Shown in pieces: positions 46,107-53,792 of a stretch of 64,000 nucleotides of DNA. The DNA comes from Halorubrum sp. CSM-61 (GTDB lineage Archaea > Halobacteriota > Halobacteria > Halobacteriales > Haloferacaceae): positions 165,422-229,421 of the forward strand of contig NZ_RJJW01000007.1 in the NCBI RefSeq assembly GCF_003781945.1. The letters are read 5' to 3'. Position 1 is the stretch's first letter, and the number at the start of each line of letters is the position of its first letter. The translations under genes were made by a program, and so were the position numbers. The notes under the pieces were generated by a model. It did no database searches. It was not told where the DNA came from and worked only from the letters and a program-made list of their open reading frames with translations.

Positions 46107-46751
46107 TTACTCAACCCGCTCAAAATACATGTGCCCGTTGTTCTCACGGCCTGGCCCGGTGTAGTAGAGGCCTTCGAGTGTCTCTGTGTCCCCCTCGTCG
46201 CGGTACTCGAGAGAGGCGGTGCCGAAGTGCATGTCCAGGCCCTCGACCAGCGTGGAGCCCTCGTTCTCGTACTGGTAACTGATGCTCGGCCACTTTCCCT
46301 CCTCGGTCAGCATGGTCGCACCGTTACTGTCCGAGCGCGACTGTGTGGTCCTGAAGTGGACGTTGATCTTACGCCACGTCTGGTCGATGTCGAGCCACGC
46401 CTTCAGTTTCTGGCCGTCCTCGCTGGGATTGTCGTCGGAATGGAGCGCCTCATCGTCGATGTCTCCCTCATACGACGTGACGATCCAGCCCTCCCACTCC
46501 CCGTTGAGGTTCGGAACACGAGTGATGCCCAGCGCTCGCGCAGGCCAGGTCTTCCAGAACCACCCTACATGGGCTTTCCAGACGACGGCGAAGGCGAGAC
46601 CCCACGAGACAACGAATCCAGCCGCAAACGGAAGAACAGTCGAAAGCTCCGAGGTCATAAGCTCGACGAGGATCGTGAGCCCGTATGCGAGCAGTGCCAG
46701 GACGCCGTAGACCTTCGGGCGGAGGTCGTTGTCCGTGGAGTACGTGTGCAT
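46107..46751 (-). CDS. cap15: Cap15-like CBASS effector (two-span membrane plus beta domain), copy A
   Basis: 214 residues. Two membrane spans (about 15-35 and 40-60) precede a beta-rich domain: NLNGEWEGWIVTSYEG, then LDIDQTWRKINVHFRTTQ, YQYENEG and LYYTGPGR. This matches the known S-2TM-beta/Cap15 design, in which the barrel senses a cyclic nucleotide and the spans disrupt the membrane. It starts three bases after the stop of its CD-NTase gene, so the two are one operon. The N-terminal MHTYSTDNDLR and the beta domain closely match the second copy at 48657. Confidence 0.8.
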   Translation of the reverse strand: MHTYSTDNDLRPKVYGVLALLAYGLTILVELMTSELSTVLPFAAGFVVSWGLAFAVVWKAHVGWFWKTWPARALGITRVPNLNGEWEGWIVTSYEGDIDDEALHSDDNPSEDGQKLKAWLDIDQTWRKINVHFRTTQSRSDSNGATMLTEEGKWPSISYQYENEGSTLVEGLDMHFGTASLEYRDEGDTETLEGLYYTGPGRENNGHMYFERVE

Positions 46752-46754
46752 GGC

Positions 46755-47630
46755 TTACCAATTGTCCCAAAGGTTGATCATCGCGTCGACGTACTGGTCC
46801 GCGTACCGGGTGTTCCACTCGGCAGGTCCCGAGCCGAATATGTCGGTGATGCCGTTCTGGCAGGTCCAGTCGCTGTAGTTGGTCTCGTTCAGGTAGCGGA
46901 TAATCTTCAACACCCGATCCTGCTTGTCGTACGTGTAGCGCCCATCCGGGACGTTGTACAGCAGATTCTCGATGAAGTACGACGGGACGTTCTCCTTGTC
47001 CAGCGTGTTGTTGTCGACGAGGTAGTTTCGGGCTCGCTTGAAGATCCGGACGGTCTCCTTGAAGCGGTTGTTCGTGCTCGACTGCTTGGTGCTCCCCTTG
47101 TCGATGTGCTGCTTCGGGTAGTTGACGATCTTCGTATTGCTGAGGTCGAAGAACGCGATCCCCGAGTGGTAGCCGTTCGGGTAGTGATAGTAGTCCCGGT
47201 GGTTCGCGCAGACGAGCACGTCGGCGTTGAAATTGCTCGTGTCGACCTCGATGGCCTTCCCGACCGGGTCGATAGCCGCGGAGCCGAATCGGGACTCCAG
47301 CACGTCGACGACATCGGTGCGGAACTCGTTCCAGCTGTAGTCCGGGTCGCCGGAGGTTCGTCGCCATCTGTCTCGCTCGTCTGGACTGAGCGCAGATACA
47401 TCGGCATAGTACATGTCCGTGAGCTGGACAACGATGTCCACGTCGCTGCTCGCCCGCACGATGGTGTAGTTCGCGTAGGAGCCCTGCAGATACGTGTCAA
47501 AATCTGGGTCGGCGAGCGTATCACTCGACTGTAGCTCGTTCTGAATTCGGTTCTGAGTGCGTTTCGCCGATTCGATGGGGCCGTTATCGTATTGGGACCA
47601 CGATTCGAGCGTCCCTGGGTCGATAGCCAT
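46755..47630 (-). CDS. cdn: CD-NTase (cGAS/DncV-like nucleotidyltransferase), CBASS copy A
   Basis: 291 residues. The nucleotidyltransferase core is GSYANYTIVRASSDVDIVV at about residues 49-67 (GS then D-x-D), with a third acidic residue in NADVLVCANHRDY near 135. A C-terminal helical domain (FKETVRIFKRARNYL, IENLLYNVP) fits the OAS/CD-NTase fold. CD-NTases make cyclic oligonucleotide signals on phage infection that activate the effector encoded next. Only two genes are present, as in type I CBASS. The neighbouring divergent operon carries a close paralogue. Confidence 0.85.
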   Translation of the reverse strand: MAIDPGTLESWSQYDNGPIESAKRTQNRIQNELQSSDTLADPDFDTYLQGSYANYTIVRASSDVDIVVQLTDMYYADVSALSPDERDRWRRTSGDPDYSWNEFRTDVVDVLESRFGSAAIDPVGKAIEVDTSNFNADVLVCANHRDYYHYPNGYHSGIAFFDLSNTKIVNYPKQHIDKGSTKQSSTNNRFKETVRIFKRARNYLVDNNTLDKENVPSYFIENLLYNVPDGRYTYDKQDRVLKIIRYLNETNYSDWTCQNGITDIFGSGPAEWNTRYADQYVDAMINLWDNW

Positions 47631-47764
47631 AGGTCGGGTATGGTATCTTCCCCGTGGACGGGCAAAGACTTCCCGGTAACACTTTCACCCCGCTGTGCGA
47701 ATCATTAAAAGCCGGTAAGCATTACCTACGTGTATGAACGACACGCTTTCTCTCAGAGGCTCCC
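47631..47764. promoter_or_regulatory. Divergent promoter region between two CBASS operons
   Basis: 134 bases separate the two CD-NTase starts. ATTAAAA near 47703 could be the TATA element of the + operon and, on the other strand, TTTTAATGAT of the - operon. The short inverted repeat GGTAA-GCA-TTACC (47714-47726) follows, a candidate shared operator. Confidence 0.45.
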
Positions 47765-48679
47765 ATGGCCATTGATGAGGACACCCTCGAAAGCTGGACG
47801 GACCCGAAACGAGCCGCCCTCCAGTCCGCGCAGGACACCCACACGAAGATCCGGAACGCGCTCAACGACAGCGATACGTTAGACGACATCGACTTCCACG
47901 ACTTCCTCCAGGGCTCGTATGCGAACAACACGATCATCCGCGACTCAAGCGACGTCGATATCGTCGTTCGCCTCGACGAGTTCGAGTACTTCAATCTCCA
48001 CGACCTTGACCCGGAAGATCAGGAGGACGTGGACGTCGAGGATTTCGACTACGGCTACGACGAGTTCCGCGACGACGTGCTGAGCGTTCTACAGGATACA
48101 TATCCCGAGGGGACGTTCGACCCGTCCGGGAATGCGATAGAGGTCTCCGCGCCGGGGCTCCCACTCGACGCCGACGTCGTGGTCTGCGTCCAGTACAAGC
48201 ACTACTACAACTATCCGCAGGGTTACTACGAGGGGATCGTCTTCTGGCCGACCGACTCGATCTCCTCGGTCGTGAACTACCCGACGCGCCACCGAGACCA
48301 CGGGTCGGACAAGCAGGACGACACCGACGACCGGTTCAAGGAGACGGTGCGGATGTTCAAGAACGCCCGCAAGGAGATCGTCGCGGACGGCTACATCACT
48401 GACGATATCGTTGCGTCCTATTTCATCGAGTGTCTCCTCTACAGAGTGCCACCGGGCCGGTACGTCGACGACCTCCAGGAACGGTATCTCAAGATCGCCT
48501 CCTACCTGCAGGAGACCGACTACTCCGACTGGCGGTGCCAGAACGGCGTGACCGATCTCTTCGGCAACGGGTCGACGAAGTGGGACACCTGGCACGCCAA
48601 GCTGTTCATCGATGCTCTGGAAACGTACTGGGAGAACGCCGAGTCCAATAGCATGAATGCACGTCTATTCCAGCGATAA
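47765..48679 (+). CDS. cdn: CD-NTase, CBASS copy B
   Basis: 304 residues, a paralogue of copy A from end to end (MAIDEDTLESWTDP compared with MAIDPGTLESWSQY). The active-site segment GSYANNTIIRDSSDVDIVVR lies at residues 51-70, the third acidic residue in LDADVVVCVQYKHYYNYP near 140, and the C-terminal domain (FKETVRMFKNARKEI, IECLLYRVPPGRY) is conserved. The last 23 bases overlap the start of the effector gene, indicating translational coupling. Acidic residues needed for catalysis are all present, so it should be active. Confidence 0.85.
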   Translation: MAIDEDTLESWTDPKRAALQSAQDTHTKIRNALNDSDTLDDIDFHDFLQGSYANNTIIRDSSDVDIVVRLDEFEYFNLHDLDPEDQEDVDVEDFDYGYDEFRDDVLSVLQDTYPEGTFDPSGNAIEVSAPGLPLDADVVVCVQYKHYYNYPQGYYEGIVFWPTDSISSVVNYPTRHRDHGSDKQDDTDDRFKETVRMFKNARKEIVADGYITDDIVASYFIECLLYRVPPGRYVDDLQERYLKIASYLQETDYSDWRCQNGVTDLFGNGSTKWDTWHAKLFIDALETYWENAESNSMNARLFQR

Positions 48680-49343
48680 CGAGTTCCGGTCGACGTTCCT
48701 GGCGATCCTGGGCGTGATCGCGTTCGTCATCGTGTTTGTATTGAACGTCTATGTCTTCCCGTGGCTCTACCAGCAGGTTCCGTTCGAGATCCCGCCGCTG
48801 ATCGTTCCGGGGCTGGCCTTCGGAGTCGTACTTGGGCTGATCCATCGAGTGTTCGACCGGCGGTTATGGAACAAGCCCTGGATGCCCGATCTCATCGTCG
48901 CCGTTCCCGATCTGACCGGTCACTGGGAGGGCGAAATCAAATCCAGCTACGATGGCGAGATTCCGGACGACTACCTCGCTGACGGCGGGCACCAGCCGAT
49001 GTCGGCAACCCTGGATATCGAGCAGACATGGAGCAAGATCATTGTTCACTTCGAAACCGAGCGGTCACCCTCGGTCAGCACGGGTGCCAGTTTCCAGACC
49101 GACGGAACGCTACACACAAAACTCGCCTATCTATTCGAAAACGAAGGTGCAGACGTCGATGAGCAGGCGGAAGATGAAGGGCCATACGACGGAACGGCGC
49201 GACTCACATACCGGGAGTCAGAGGACCGTTTGGCGGGTTACTATTACACTGGCCCTGCCCGTGCTTCTGAGCAGGGTGGTAGCCAGAAAACGACGTATGG
49301 CACGATGGTGTTCACTCGCGAGAGCGACGAACCCCGGAAGTGA
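48657..49343 (+). CDS. cap15: Cap15-like CBASS effector, copy B
   Basis: 228 residues. Two hydrophobic spans (about 13-33 and 42-62) are followed by the beta domain DLTGHWEGEIKSSYDG, LDIEQTWSKIIVHFETER, YLFENEG and YYYTGPAR. It shares the MHxYSxDNxxR start with copy A but has longer loops near residues 165-180. It overlaps the CD-NTase reading frame by 23 bases. It should respond to the signal made by its own cyclase; whether the two systems cross-talk cannot be read from sequence. Confidence 0.8.
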   Translation: MHVYSSDNEFRSTFLAILGVIAFVIVFVLNVYVFPWLYQQVPFEIPPLIVPGLAFGVVLGLIHRVFDRRLWNKPWMPDLIVAVPDLTGHWEGEIKSSYDGEIPDDYLADGGHQPMSATLDIEQTWSKIIVHFETERSPSVSTGASFQTDGTLHTKLAYLFENEGADVDEQAEDEGPYDGTARLTYRESEDRLAGYYYTGPARASEQGGSQKTTYGTMVFTRESDEPRK

Positions 49344-49625
49344 AACCGATTATCCGGACTATCGGTCAGCCGCCGACGCGACAGCTCCGTCTTCGATCAG
49401 CGTTGCTCGACCGTTACCGACGACTCATCACAACAGAACAGGTGGCTCAGGTCAGGCTAACTGGCGATGCCTTGTGAGGTACTGAGTTTCTTTCCCACAG
49501 CTGTCTTAATGACTAGGCCAAGAACCGCCTATCCTCGTATTTCTCCTCGCCCACACTGAGTCGAACGGTGCGATCGAACTATGTCCACACACCTCCCGAC
49601 GAAGATCTTCTGCCACTGGTCGACG

Positions 49626-49997
49626 ATGGTCGACACTACGACCAACGTCGCCATCGACTCGAACGACCAGTCCCATCGCGTCGTCATCCGCGAATGGCCC
49701 GACCGCCTCCAAACCGACGTCGTCCACGAGCAGCGCGTTGGCGCAGGCGACGACTGGCAGGCCGCGGATCTCGAGGAAGTTCACCCACTCGTCCATCGAG
49801 GCGAAACCACGCTCTGTACGTGGACAAAAACGCGCTACGACCGAGGGATCGCGATGGCGAGCCACCGGAACGACACCGAGCATCGCATCGTTATTCGTAC
49901 TATTGAAGCCGACAACGGCTTCGAGGTTGTTCACGAGCGTCGCGGGTCCAGCGAGGACACCTGGACGGCTGTCGACGACCATCAGATCACAGCCTAG
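49626..49997 (+). CDS. Two-repeat beta protein, function unknown
   Basis: About 123 residues from the ATG at 49626 (the frame is open to an ATG at 49581). It consists of two similar halves: HRVVIREWPDRLQTDVVHEQRVGAGDDWQAAD and HRIVIRTIEADNGFEVVHERRGSSEDTWTAVD, so an internal duplication of a roughly 55-residue beta unit. No family recognised. It begins 280 bases after the CBASS effector, in the same direction, and is followed 14 bases later by another short gene, so those two probably form an operon. Confidence 0.5.
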   Translation: MVDTTTNVAIDSNDQSHRVVIREWPDRLQTDVVHEQRVGAGDDWQAADLEEVHPLVHRGETTLCTWTKTRYDRGIAMASHRNDTEHRIVIRTIEADNGFEVVHERRGSSEDTWTAVDDHQITA

Positions 49998-50011
49998 CCA
50001 CACCCAGACAG

Positions 50012-50368
50012 ATGCCACGAGACAGATTCATCGGCAACAGCCCTGAGGACGCCCTCGAAGCGTTCATCGACGGGTGGTGTCGCGAGCACGAACGAGACAG
50101 CTACAGTTACGCGTACAAGCACAAGCGAATCACCGAGGATCCAGAGGATAAGCCGAACACCGACGCGAAGTTCCGATTCACGCGAACAGAGACTTTCTAC
50201 TCGCCGACCTATCGGACGTACAAAGGCTACATCTACGAGACACACGACGGTCGGTACGCGGTCGAGCACTGGGACAGTCATGTCGATCGTAACACGCCGC
50301 CGCCGAAGCCGCCAGGGAAGACACCGGGCCGCCTTCGCGGGCGGCGACCGCGCGACACGCGATACTGA
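50012..50368 (+). CDS. Small basic protein, function unknown
   Basis: 118 residues. It is rich in Tyr, Arg and Asp (ERDSYSYAYKHKRITEDPED; ETFYSPTYRTYKGYIYETHDG) with a Pro-rich, Arg-rich C-terminus. The aromatic beta stretch suggests a small barrel. It follows the two-repeat protein by 14 bases. Nothing identifies its role. Confidence 0.5.
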   Translation: MPRDRFIGNSPEDALEAFIDGWCREHERDSYSYAYKHKRITEDPEDKPNTDAKFRFTRTETFYSPTYRTYKGYIYETHDGRYAVEHWDSHVDRNTPPPKPPGKTPGRLRGRRPRDTRY

Positions 50369-50464
50369 TCGAGGCTGATATCATCGAGTTCGATACCGAC
50401 GGCCAACGTAGAATCCCCCGCCTCAAGCGCGAGATAGTCGTGGCCGAACCCATCGCGTAGCGAC

Positions 50465-50938
50465 CTACGGACTCGGGCGAACGCTGTCAGGGAGACTCGG
50501 GACACGGTCGCGAAGCTCAGTGAGGCAGGTTTCGAGGATTGCCATCGGATTCGAATCTGTGAAGGATGCAGACTCACGGTGCGGTGCTGGCCACGCATCG
50601 TGGTCAACTTGGAAATGACTTGGGCCGAGCTTTTCGTGGGTTTTGTCCTGATGCCAGCCACATGACCACGGGGTCCCGGGTTCATTATACTGAATGCGGA
50701 ACTCATCGCGCTTGGAATTGGGGCGCCACTCGAATTCAAGTGTCGCGTCGCCAGCGTCCGTGTTCTGGTCAAAAAAGACCGCGCGATCGAGGGTCGATAC
50801 GAGACGGACTGGCCGCATCGGACTTGGTTTGGCTTCTACGGTCGTCACGCCAGCTTCCCGTTGAAGTCGATTTGTGACTCGTTTGTGGACCTCGTATCGG
50901 TGGAGATGCGTGTCTCCAGAAATCGGTGGATTTCCCAT
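50465..50938 (-). CDS. Possible TumE-like toxin paired with an HTH gene
   Basis: 157 residues. The part FRIQYNEPGTPWSCGWHQDKTHEKLGPSHFQVDHDAW (around 90-120) resembles the TumE/DUF6516 pattern of a beta strand rich in Tyr/Trp followed by a histidine-containing H-x-x-D/H turn. It starts 15 bases after the stop of the HTH protein at 50954, giving regulator-first order. The resemblance is weak, so the toxin call is tentative; an unrelated partner protein is possible. Confidence 0.4.
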   Translation of the reverse strand: MGNPPISGDTHLHRYEVHKRVTNRLQREAGVTTVEAKPSPMRPVRLVSTLDRAVFFDQNTDAGDATLEFEWRPNSKRDEFRIQYNEPGTPWSCGWHQDKTHEKLGPSHFQVDHDAWPAPHRESASFTDSNPMAILETCLTELRDRVPSLPDSVRPSP

Positions 50939-50953
50939 TTTACTGTCACCGAG

Positions 50954-51472
50954 TCAGTTGGCGGAGGCAATACGACTCTCACGAGTCGCCTCAATCGTAT
51001 CATAGAGCTGAATCGCTTGCTTAATGAGCATCGCTTGGTGCTCATAGTAGTCCCAATCCTCCGCGTCGTGGCGCCGCTGCTGGCGTTCGGATGCCGGAAG
51101 ATCATCACCGACGGTCGCCCGAAGTTCGTCAGCGGACTCCACATCGTACTCCTCTTTCCACTCGTCGATATCGTCCCGGATTGCATCTAGTTCAGCCGTG
51201 AGTTCGTCTTTTCGATGGTCGTTGACGAGGTCACGGATCTGATCGAAATACTGGGTGACTGGATCTGGATAGTAGCGGGTCTCGCGGCCCCGCTGGATCG
51301 TCGCGAGTTTATCCGCTTCGACCAGTTGCGTGAGATACTTTTCAGCCGTGTTTCGGGCAACCCCAGCAGCCTCAGCGATCTCTCCCGCATTTTTTGGTTC
51401 ACGAACCGTCATCGCAACCTCCCGAATCCGGGCGACCTTTGCCGTGTGATCCGTGGTTCCAGAGTCGCTCAT
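50954..51472 (-). CDS. Winged-HTH regulator of the putative TumE-like pair
   Basis: 172 residues. Residues 15-65 read IREVAMTVREPKNAGEIAEAAGVARNTAEKYLTQLVEADKLATIQRGRETRYYPD, a winged helix of ArsR/MarR type. The remainder is a long acidic helix pair (coiled coil). It is the first gene of a two-gene - strand operon with the 50465 gene, with a 15-base gap. An inverted repeat at 51505-51522 lies upstream. It probably represses its own operon. Confidence 0.65.
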   Translation of the reverse strand: MSDSGTTDHTAKVARIREVAMTVREPKNAGEIAEAAGVARNTAEKYLTQLVEADKLATIQRGRETRYYPDPVTQYFDQIRDLVNDHRKDELTAELDAIRDDIDEWKEEYDVESADELRATVGDDLPASERQQRRHDAEDWDYYEHQAMLIKQAIQLYDTIEATRESRIASAN

Positions 51473-51504
51473 ACACGTATTCGGATCTCCAGCACCATTA
51501 CTGT

Positions 51505-51522
51505 TTTGAATCCTAGTTCAAA
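51505..51522. promoter_or_regulatory. Inverted repeat in the divergent promoter
   Basis: TTTGAA-TCCTAG-TTCAAA is an 18-bp palindrome in the AT-rich space between the HTH gene and the Cas4-like gene. It is a candidate operator for the HTH protein at 50954. Confidence 0.45.
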
Positions 51523-51610
51523 ATATTGAATTAGTCTTGTTTTTCGCCCGCATACCGACGAACGGGCCTCGCATCCATCGCTGCGACGCCGTTCGAAGAG
51601 GAGATTCACT

Positions 51611-52420
51611 ATGATCGACTTCGAGTCCGCAATCCAGTCAACACTCATCCAGCTCAACGACGAGCATAGCCACACCGAGCTCGACCCCTACACTTTCCAC
51701 CCGAGTCAGCTCGCGAAGTGCCCCCGCCAATGCTACAACTCAAAACTCGGTCTTCTCGACCATACCGACGCGCTTGGCACCTTCCACACGGGAACCACCA
51801 TCCACGAGTTTATGGAAAACGAGGTCATCCCAGACCTCGACGTCGAAACCCAGCGCGAAGTCGCAATCGAGATAGAGGTGGACGGGCTTACGATCATCGG
51901 CCATGCCGACCTGTACGAGCCCGGCACCAACACTGTCTACGACTACAAGTCGCGAGCCAACTGGTATCGGTTCAATCCACCCATCGAGCGCCATCTAGAT
52001 CAGATCAATCTCTATATGAAGGCGCTTGGTGCGTCTCAGGGCCAGATCGTGTACCTCGCGAAGTCCGATCTCGAAGTTCGGACGTGGCCACCGGAGAGCG
52101 CCGGCATTGATGCCTTCGGTCCCGATCCGGGGCGCGTCCAGGACCTTCTCGAGAAAGGCAAGCACATCGCAGCCACAATTATCGACGAAGGCTACCCGAC
52201 GAGCAAAGAAAATATTCCCTTCAAGACGTGCGACTGCTGGCTCTGCGAGAAGGAATCCCTTCGCTTCGATCATCTCCAAATGGATGCTGATTCGACCGAC
52301 GCGTGCAACGCACTCGGAGTAGAAGGCGACGATACAACGGACTTTGAATCGGCTGAGGAAGACAACAGCGGGGACGCCACAAGTAGTAGTGGAGTCTCCC
52401 AATCTCCTGCTGACGTCTGA
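51611..52420 (+). CDS. Cas4/RecB-like PD-(D/E)XK nuclease
   Basis: 269 residues. The catalytic motif GHADLYEP...VYDYKS (about residues 98-116) gives the D...(D/E)-x-K core. The N-terminal PSQLAKCPRQCYNSKLG and C-terminal CDCWLCEKE clusters provide four cysteines for an iron-sulphur or zinc site as in Cas4 and AddB. The tail is disordered. Standalone Cas4 homologues are exonucleases common on archaeal viruses and plasmids. No CRISPR array or other cas gene lies nearby, so a role in repair or replication of this element is more likely. Confidence 0.75.
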   Translation: MIDFESAIQSTLIQLNDEHSHTELDPYTFHPSQLAKCPRQCYNSKLGLLDHTDALGTFHTGTTIHEFMENEVIPDLDVETQREVAIEIEVDGLTIIGHADLYEPGTNTVYDYKSRANWYRFNPPIERHLDQINLYMKALGASQGQIVYLAKSDLEVRTWPPESAGIDAFGPDPGRVQDLLEKGKHIAATIIDEGYPTSKENIPFKTCDCWLCEKESLRFDHLQMDADSTDACNALGVEGDDTTDFESAEEDNSGDATSSSGVSQSPADV

Positions 52421-52494
52421 ACACTATCATCTACCGCCCCAATTCTCATCTGCCTCCGGCCGACCACTTCGATGAATTCTATCGAGAACTCAGA

Positions 52495-53055
52495 TTAGCT
52501 CAGTAATCCAAGATCGTTGAGTCGATTTTCGATGTTTACCAGGGCTTTTTCAGCGTCATCGAGTTGTGTTCCACCAGTGATGACGAGTTTCCCACTTCCA
52601 AAGAGGAGTGCGACCACGTCCGGGTCATCGAGTCGGTAGACAAGCCCCGGGAACTGTTCAGGTTCGTATTCGACGCTTTCGAGGCCCAGACCGATCGCGA
52701 TCGCATTCAAATTGAGTGTGTGGTCGAGATCCCCACTCGAGACAATATTCTGAATTTCAATCTTCGGCGATGCTGCGACATCGACCCCCAACTCGCGGAG
52801 TTCGTCGAAGACGTGCTTAAGCGCAGTCGTCACGTCATCAACGCTGTTTGCTCCCGTACAGACGACTTTTCCCGAGCGGAAGATGAGTGCTGCGGCTTTT
52901 GGATCGTGCATCCGATACACGAGTCCCGGGAAGTTATCGGGGTCGTAGTCGGTCGCTCCTAAATCCCCAGAGAGCGTTTCGAGGTCGAGTTCTTGACCGA
53001 TATCGGACGAGGCAACGACGTTCTCGACTTGAATTGACTCCGTTGTCATACTCAT
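52495..53055 (-). CDS. tbp: TATA-binding protein (TBP)
   Basis: 186 residues. The two direct repeats of TBP are obvious: IQVENVVASSDIGQELDLETL...FPGLVYRMHDPKAAALIFRSGKVVCTG and IEIQNIVSSGDLDHTLNLNAI...FPGLVYRLDDPDVVALLFGSGKLVITGG. TBP bends promoter DNA and recruits TFB. Haloarchaea often carry extra TBPs on plasmids. With the TFB at 33262 the element could switch host promoters or favour its own. Confidence 0.95.
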   Translation of the reverse strand: MSMTTESIQVENVVASSDIGQELDLETLSGDLGATDYDPDNFPGLVYRMHDPKAAALIFRSGKVVCTGANSVDDVTTALKHVFDELRELGVDVAASPKIEIQNIVSSGDLDHTLNLNAIAIGLGLESVEYEPEQFPGLVYRLDDPDVVALLFGSGKLVITGGTQLDDAEKALVNIENRLNDLGLLS

Positions 53056-53133
53056 AGGGATATCTACCAGTCACGAGTGTCTTAAAAACAGGTGGGTGAA
53101 TTCGAGCGATGGGGGTAGTACTTTCTGACCGAG

Positions 53134-53301
53134 CTAGAGGTCGCGGGGCTGGACAGTTTTTCGATCGTTTTCCTCGGCACGCCGGGCTGCATCTTCGAGT
53201 ACTTCAGTTACTTCGTCGTCCAGTGCTTCGTAGAAATCCGCCGAGACGTTGTGGTCGTTGAGCGCTTCTTTCACGGCCGATTTGACAATCAGGTCTGCCA
53301 T
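53134..53301 (-). CDS. Histone-fold protein, DUF1931-like
   Basis: 55 residues starting MADLIVKSAVKEALNDHNVS; the frame extends upstream (to 53409), but the extra residues are not conserved-looking and the MADLIVK start is standard. VSADFYEALDDEVTEVLEDAARRA and RKTVQPRDL fit the three-helix histone fold of small archaeal DUF1931 proteins. It probably binds DNA as a dimer. It is divergent from the PadR gene, with 129 bases between them. Confidence 0.75.
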   Translation of the reverse strand: MADLIVKSAVKEALNDHNVSADFYEALDDEVTEVLEDAARRAEENDRKTVQPRDL

Positions 53302-53407
53302 ACGCTCGGGTTGTTCTCTCGTCCTCTGTATAAACATACAGATATCTGACTCGGTTCCTCTAGGAGTGTTCACGGCCACTTTCAGGGCAACAGACGTATT
53401 CAATAGC

Positions 53408-53424
53408 ACTACGTATCAAGTAGT
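53408..53424. promoter_or_regulatory. Palindrome before the PadR gene, likely operator
   Basis: ACTAC-GTATCAA-GTAGT lies 7-23 bases before the ATG at 53431. PadR proteins bind such ATAC-containing palindromes next to their own genes. Confidence 0.5.
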
Positions 53425-53430
53425 AGGACG

Positions 53431-53724
53431 ATGCACGATCTGACTGGATTCCAACGGGACCTCCTGTACGTGATCGCTGGCCTTGATGAGCCCCACGGCC
53501 TCGCCATCAAGGAGGAACTCGAAGACTACTACGAGAAAGAGATCCATCACGGCCGACTCTACCCGAACCTCGACACGCTTGTTGAGAAGGGACTCGTCGA
53601 GAAAGGCGAGAAAGACCGGCGAACGAACGTCTATACGCTCACGCGTCGTGGCCGTCGTGAAATTCAAGCTCGACGCGAGTGGGAGTACCAGTACGTCGAA
53701 CCCGCAGAGTCCGCTCCTGCATAG
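53431..53724 (+). CDS. PadR-family transcription regulator
   Basis: 97 residues: FQRDLLYVIAGLDEPHGLAIKEELEDYY, then IHHGRLYPNLDTLVEKGLVEKGEKDRRTNVYTLTRRGRREI, the PadR winged helix with its Arg-rich wing. No C-terminal effector domain, which is usual for the short archaeal form. A palindrome directly upstream suggests autorepression. The signal it senses is unknown; neighbours are the histone-fold gene and a protein of unknown function. Confidence 0.85.
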   Translation: MHDLTGFQRDLLYVIAGLDEPHGLAIKEELEDYYEKEIHHGRLYPNLDTLVEKGLVEKGEKDRRTNVYTLTRRGRREIQARREWEYQYVEPAESAPA

Positions 53725-53792
53725 ATACGCTTAAACAGCCAATCAAACCTATCGAACGAAGTTTACTCCCCTCCACCATTATATCCATTCAG

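Noticed and set aside
51611..52420. Calling the Cas4-like gene part of a CRISPR-Cas system
   Set aside because: No array, Cas1 or Cas2 in the window; standalone Cas4 homologues are common on archaeal mobile elements.
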